DNA of 38,412 bases from Rickettsiaceae bacterium (lineage in GTDB: Bacteria > Pseudomonadota > Alphaproteobacteria > Rickettsiales > Rickettsiaceae), in NCBI GenBank assembly GCA_029266475.1, contig JAQSWU010000018.1, positions 1 to 38,412 of the forward strand, written 5' to 3'. The position numbers and the translations under genes are program-made. This document shows positions 35,353 through 38,412 of this stretch, in pieces (the stretch's first letter is position 1; each line of letters begins with the position of its first letter). Below the pieces are notes generated by a model. That model was not told the DNA's origin, searched no databases, and saw nothing but the letters and a program-made list of their open reading frames with translations.

Positions 35353-36495
35353 TTAAGTAAAATTTTTGAACTTTTCTATTGCCATATAATACACATTATA
35401 AAGCATTTGTAAATCACTAATTTTACAACATTCATCAATTTTATGTGCCGTTGAATTGAGTAACCCAAATTCTAAGAAATCAGTATAATCTTTTATAAAT
35501 CTTGCATCAGAGGTGCCGCCTGTTGTGCTAAATACCGGATTGACGCCGGTAACGCTCCTTACTATGTCTGCAAATTCTTTTTTAAAGCTTGTAATGTTAC
35601 CAAGGAAAGGGTTTGCAGAGTTCTTATATTCTAACTGGTAATCTTTTGTCACAAGGTCGATTATTCCTTTAACTATCTCTACTAATGAATGTTCATTATG
35701 CTCTGTACTATACCTTATATTAAAGAGAGCTGAACTAGATGATGGAATAATATTCCTGGTAGGATTGCCAGTATCAATTGAAGTGATTTGTAGGCAAGTT
35801 GGGTCAAAAAAATCATTACCATGATCAAATTTATACGCTATCAGCTTACTTAAAGCTTCAATTAATAATGGATTAGGGTTTAAGGCTTTCTGCGGGTAAG
35901 CGACGTGCCCCTGCTTGCCTAGTATCTTTAGGCTAAAATTAATACTACCTCGGCGACCAATCTTTATAATATCTCCCATAACTTCATCGCAGGTAGGCTC
36001 TCCTACTATTGCAAAATCTATTTTATGGCCATTTTCATATATCTTTCTTAGTAATTCTTTAGTGCCGTAAATACCTGGCCCTTCCTCATCTGAAGTAAGA
36101 AGGAAGCTAATTTTAAACTCGCCCTGAGGGTTTTTATTTGAGTAATTTAAGCTGGCTGCAAGGGCTGCTGCTATAGCCCCTTTCATATCAACTGCTCCTC
36201 TGCCAAAAATAGTCCCTTCTACCTCAATAGGGTTGAACGGCAGGGAAGACCATTCATTTAAATCGCCAGTCGGCACGACATCAACATGCCCAGCAAAGCA
36301 TAAATTTGGTCCAGTGCCTTTTTCTGCATAAAGATTGGTAACTCTTGCATCTTCGGGGCCAAACTCATATTTAAATGTCGCAAAACCATTTTCCTCTAAT
36401 AGATCTTTAATAAAATCTATAGAACCAGCTTGATCTGGTGTTATCGAATGGTAGCTAATAAGTTTCTTTGCTAAATCAACAACAGAGTAAGTCAC
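35353..36495 (-). CDS. dapE: Succinyl-diaminopimelate desuccinylase
   Basis: 380 residues. M20 metallopeptidase-fold enzyme with metal and catalytic residues H70 and D72 (CFAGHVDVVPTGD), D103 (GRGAVDMKGA), and E137/E138 (SDEEGPG); the NIIPSSSSALFNIRYS dimerisation region follows. Removes succinate from N-succinyl-LL-diaminopimelate, on the route to meso-diaminopimelate for peptidoglycan and to lysine. Starts three bases after dapD stops, so a tight operon. A 9-bp inverted repeat (35328-35336 / 35353-35361) overlaps its stop codon and may act as a weak terminator. Confidence 0.96.
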   Translation of the reverse strand: MTYSVVDLAKKLISYHSITPDQAGSIDFIKDLLEENGFATFKYEFGPEDARVTNLYAEKGTGPNLCFAGHVDVVPTGDLNEWSSLPFNPIEVEGTIFGRGAVDMKGAIAAALAASLNYSNKNPQGEFKISFLLTSDEEGPGIYGTKELLRKIYENGHKIDFAIVGEPTCDEVMGDIIKIGRRGSINFSLKILGKQGHVAYPQKALNPNPLLIEALSKLIAYKFDHGNDFFDPTCLQITSIDTGNPTRNIIPSSSSALFNIRYSTEHNEHSLVEIVKGIIDLVTKDYQLEYKNSANPFLGNITSFKKEFADIVRSVTGVNPVFSTTGGTSDARFIKDYTDFLEFGLLNSTAHKIDECCKISDLQMLYNVYYMAIEKFKNFT

Positions 36496-36498
36496 TGT

Positions 36499-37329
36499 TT
36501 AAACACCTCTTAAGATTTCGTTTATAGCGGTTTTAGATAAAGTTGAACTATCTACTTTTTTTACAATAACTGCGCAGTAAAGGGAAGGGGCCCCAGGCTT
36601 TGTAGCTGGCATAGTGCCTGGAACAACGACTGAACGTGCTGGTACGCGGCCATAAAATATTTCACCTGTCTCTCTATCAACTATTTTAGTTGAAGCGCCT
36701 AAATACACTCCCATAGAGATTACCGCCCCTTCTTCAACGATAACTCCTTCAGCAACTTCACTTCTAGCGCCAATAAAACAATTATTCTCAATAATAACCG
36801 GTTTTGCTTGTACAGGCTCTAATACCCCGCCAATGCCAACACCACCAGAGATATGACAGTTCTTGCCTATCTGAGCGCATGAGCCAACTGTTGACCAAGT
36901 ATCAATCATTGTATTGTCATCTATATAAGCGCCAATATTAACAAAGCATGGCATTAAAACAACTTTTTTGCCAATATAAGCTCCTTTTCGAACAAATGAG
37001 CCTGGCGCACACCTAATTTGTGCATTATTAAAATTCTCTTCTTCCAGGTCTGAACCAAATTTAGGAGGTATCTTATCAAACCAATCAATTGCTCCCCCAG
37101 AAATAATTTGATTATCGAATAAAGCAAAATTAAGTAAAATAGCTTTTTTCACCCATTCATGCGTCTCCCAATTACCATTTACTTTTTCGCAAACCCTGAT
37201 ATTACCTTTATCTAGCTCATCAATGATAATTTTTATAGTCTTTTTCGCTGATCTAAATTCTTCTGAACCTTTCATATAAACATCGCGCTTTTGCCAGATA
37301 TCTTCTATTTGTGATATAAATTTTTTCAT
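36499..37329 (-). CDS. dapD: Tetrahydrodipicolinate N-succinyltransferase
   Basis: 276 residues, normal length. N-terminal helical domain and a left-handed beta-helix of hexapeptide repeats ([20 protein letters not shown], then [39 protein letters not shown]). C-terminal [24 protein letters not shown] is characteristic. Transfers succinyl from succinyl-CoA to tetrahydrodipicolinate, the step before DapC and DapE. First gene of dapD-dapE. Presence of both suggests peptidoglycan is made, which agrees with flagella and with the muramidase-like protein. Confidence 0.97.
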   Translation of the reverse strand: MKKFISQIEDIWQKRDVYMKGSEEFRSAKKTIKIIIDELDKGNIRVCEKVNGNWETHEWVKKAILLNFALFDNQIISGGAIDWFDKIPPKFGSDLEEENFNNAQIRCAPGSFVRKGAYIGKKVVLMPCFVNIGAYIDDNTMIDTWSTVGSCAQIGKNCHISGGVGIGGVLEPVQAKPVIIENNCFIGARSEVAEGVIVEEGAVISMGVYLGASTKIVDRETGEIFYGRVPARSVVVPGTMPATKPGAPSLYCAVIVKKVDSSTLSKTAINEILRGV

Positions 37330-37431
37330 AAAAGTCCATATAGTGTTGATAAAATAATAATTTATATTATCCTTTAATAAGAAGCTATCTTTTTATTTTA
37401 TAAAAAGTTGAAAAATTAAAAAAACTATTCC

Positions 37432-38085
37432 ATGATTCTTACTTGTTCAAATTGTAAAACTAGCTTTGTGGCGCCCGATGCCTCAATCGGCCCTAGCGGC
37501 AGAAAAGTAAAATGCTCTAAATGCCAGAATGTTTGGTTTGCAAGCCTTCCGCCTAAGCCTAAGATTGAGCTATCAAATATCTTGCCTGATGGGAAAGCCC
37601 TACAAGGAAGCTTTAATTTGCCCATAGTTGCAGAGGTAAAAATCAGCTGGTATTTATACGTTATGCCGATTATATTGAGCATTATGATAATTATAACCTA
37701 TAGCCTATTATTCCCTGATAGAGTAGTAGCTTCAAACCTGATTGAGCCTAAACTTCTCTGCCAAAAATTTGCAGTATGCGATACTTCTGGCATAAAGCTA
37801 AAAGATGTAAAGTTCGAGGCCGTAGATAATAGCGATACTAAGAAAGCAGTCTTGAGTTACAAAATTGCTAATAACACCAATGATGTCAAAAACATACCTA
37901 TTATCAGGGTTAAACTCCTTGATAAAGATAAAAATGTTATCAAGTCGCATGTTGCTTCAAATCCAGGAGTAATTCTAAAACCATACCACCAACATTTAGT
38001 GGAAACTAGGTTTGAAGACTTGCCAGGTAATATTGAAAACATAGAGCTAAGCATTGGTAATAGTTTAGAGCTTGTACTAAGGTAA
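37432..38085 (+). CDS. Zinc-ribbon, DUF3426-type membrane protein
   Basis: 217 residues. An MJ0042-type zinc ribbon at the N-terminus, CSNC (5, 8) and CSKC (28, 31), with the usual GP.GRKVKCSKC.NVW pattern. One membrane helix follows (about 66-90, WYLYVMPIILSIMIIITYSLLF), then a DUF3426-like beta-rich domain (KLKDVKFEAVDNSD, VLSYKIANNTND, RVKLLDKDKNVI, and FEDLPGNIENIELSI). Similar genes are common in alphaproteobacteria; the function is not known. Divergent from dapD across 102 bases. No strong ribosome site before the ATG. Confidence 0.85.
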   Translation: MILTCSNCKTSFVAPDASIGPSGRKVKCSKCQNVWFASLPPKPKIELSNILPDGKALQGSFNLPIVAEVKISWYLYVMPIILSIMIIITYSLLFPDRVVASNLIEPKLLCQKFAVCDTSGIKLKDVKFEAVDNSDTKKAVLSYKIANNTNDVKNIPIIRVKLLDKDKNVIKSHVASNPGVILKPYHQHLVETRFEDLPGNIENIELSIGNSLELVLR

Positions 38086-38282
38086 CCTGAACTAAGGTCA
38101 AGGTAATCTTGTTTTACTCGAAAGGATGGGGCTATAATCGCTCATATTTGTTAGCTATATGCTCCATAAATACGCTATTTGTAAATAAATATAGGCGCAA
38201 ATTTTCCCCGAATAAAGCGTCATTACCCAGTTTTTTCAAGTACGAAGGGTATGCTGGATTCGCTCCTAGAGGAGGCTCTAAA
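38086..38282. other. 197-base gap with promoter-like element
   Basis: No credible gene: two overlapping open frames on opposite strands run into the neighbouring gene and lack ribosome sites. TTGTTT (38109-38114) and TATAAT (38133-38138), 18 bases apart, look like a sigma-70 promoter directed rightward, with no gene on that strand to serve. No known RNA family was recognised in the bases that follow. Confidence 0.35.
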
Positions 38283-38412
38283 TTATTGAGAAGCATCAGT
38301 TGCTTTATCCACGGCCTCTTGTTCTTCATATTCTGCAAGTAATTTAGCGATATGTCTTTGAGCTATTAAGAGGTCAGCTTTGCTATATTTTTTCTTTTTC
38401 TCTTTCTTTTCT
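38283..38412 (-). CDS. C-terminal fragment of an unidentified Lys-rich protein
   Basis: 42 residues are visible before the TAA at 38283-38285, cut by the window edge. They are KKYSKADLLIAQRHIAKLLA followed by an acidic end (EYEEQEAVDKATDASQ), preceded by a run EKKEKKKK. Helical, no membrane segment. Convergent with the zinc-ribbon gene. It may be a helical tail of a larger protein, not identified. The frame is open over the whole visible part and the codon pattern is protein-like. Confidence 0.45.
   Translation of the reverse strand, partial: EKKEKKKKYSKADLLIAQRHIAKLLAEYEEQEAVDKATDASQ

Noticed and set aside
38126-38160. Start resembling the 5' end of tmRNA (GGGGCT...)
   Set aside because: No tRNA-like acceptor partner or tag frame follows; the resemblance is a few bases only.
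38109-38342. Opposed 77- and 68-residue frames near the right edge
   Set aside because: They overlap each other and the edge gene's C-terminus, lack ribosome sites and show no recognisable family; the edge gene reading is better supported.

Overview
The window reads as chromosomal DNA of a flagellated, host-associated alphaproteobacterium of the order Rickettsiales, most likely a Midichloriaceae-like lineage. This is inference: base composition is AT-rich, HslV and DapD/DapE are of alphaproteobacterial type, a DUF6468-type gene sits in the fliL-fliM-motE block as in alphaproteobacteria, three ankyrin-repeat genes are present, and cytochrome c maturation is of System I type. No rRNA, CRISPR array, insertion sequence or prophage was seen.

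Layout. (1) 1-6.1 kb: the 5' end of a two-partner-secretion/haemagglutinin-like exoprotein (minus, cut by the window edge), a BolA-like gene, a membrane-anchored metallo-beta-lactamase-fold hydrolase, a small orphan gene, and an LTA-synthase-type sulfatase coupled by an ATGA overlap to yifB. (2) 6.4-8.7 kb: a four-LysM muramidase-like protein and a small secreted protein, flanked by two AT-rich gaps carrying repeats. (3) 9.1-13.8 kb: tatC-serS (overlapping), tRNA-Val(GAC), a DUF2628-like gene and hslVU. (4) 13.9-20.8 kb: flagellar region with two divergent blocks, fliL-fliM-DUF6468-motE on the minus strand and flgF-[FlgG-core gene]-flgG-flgA-flgH on the plus strand. (5) 20.8-24.6 kb: three ankyrin-repeat genes interrupted by comF. 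(6) 24.6-27.4 kb: ccmD-ccmE and sucC-sucD. (7) 27.5-31.3 kb: a double glycosyltransferase, a quinone oxidoreductase and metK. (8) 31.3-38.4 kb: an unrecognised 517-residue membrane-anchored protein, clpP, tig, tRNA-Leu(UAG), dapE, dapD, a zinc-ribbon DUF3426-type protein, and the 3' end of an unidentified gene at the edge.

The strongest novelty candidate is the 103-residue gene between flgF and flgG. It aligns along its length with only the central core of FlgG and lacks both terminal helical regions needed for rod assembly. Right after it lies a near-perfect sigma-54 promoter (GG-N10-GC), so flgG-flgA-flgH may be switched separately from flgF. Other points of interest are an ankyrin protein with a C-terminal F-box/PRANC-like motif (possible host ubiquitin-ligase effector), a tandem glycosyltransferase whose two halves have each lost different active-site elements, a clpP terminator built partly from the last codons of the gene, and a short ccmD gene found by reading the gap upstream of ccmE.
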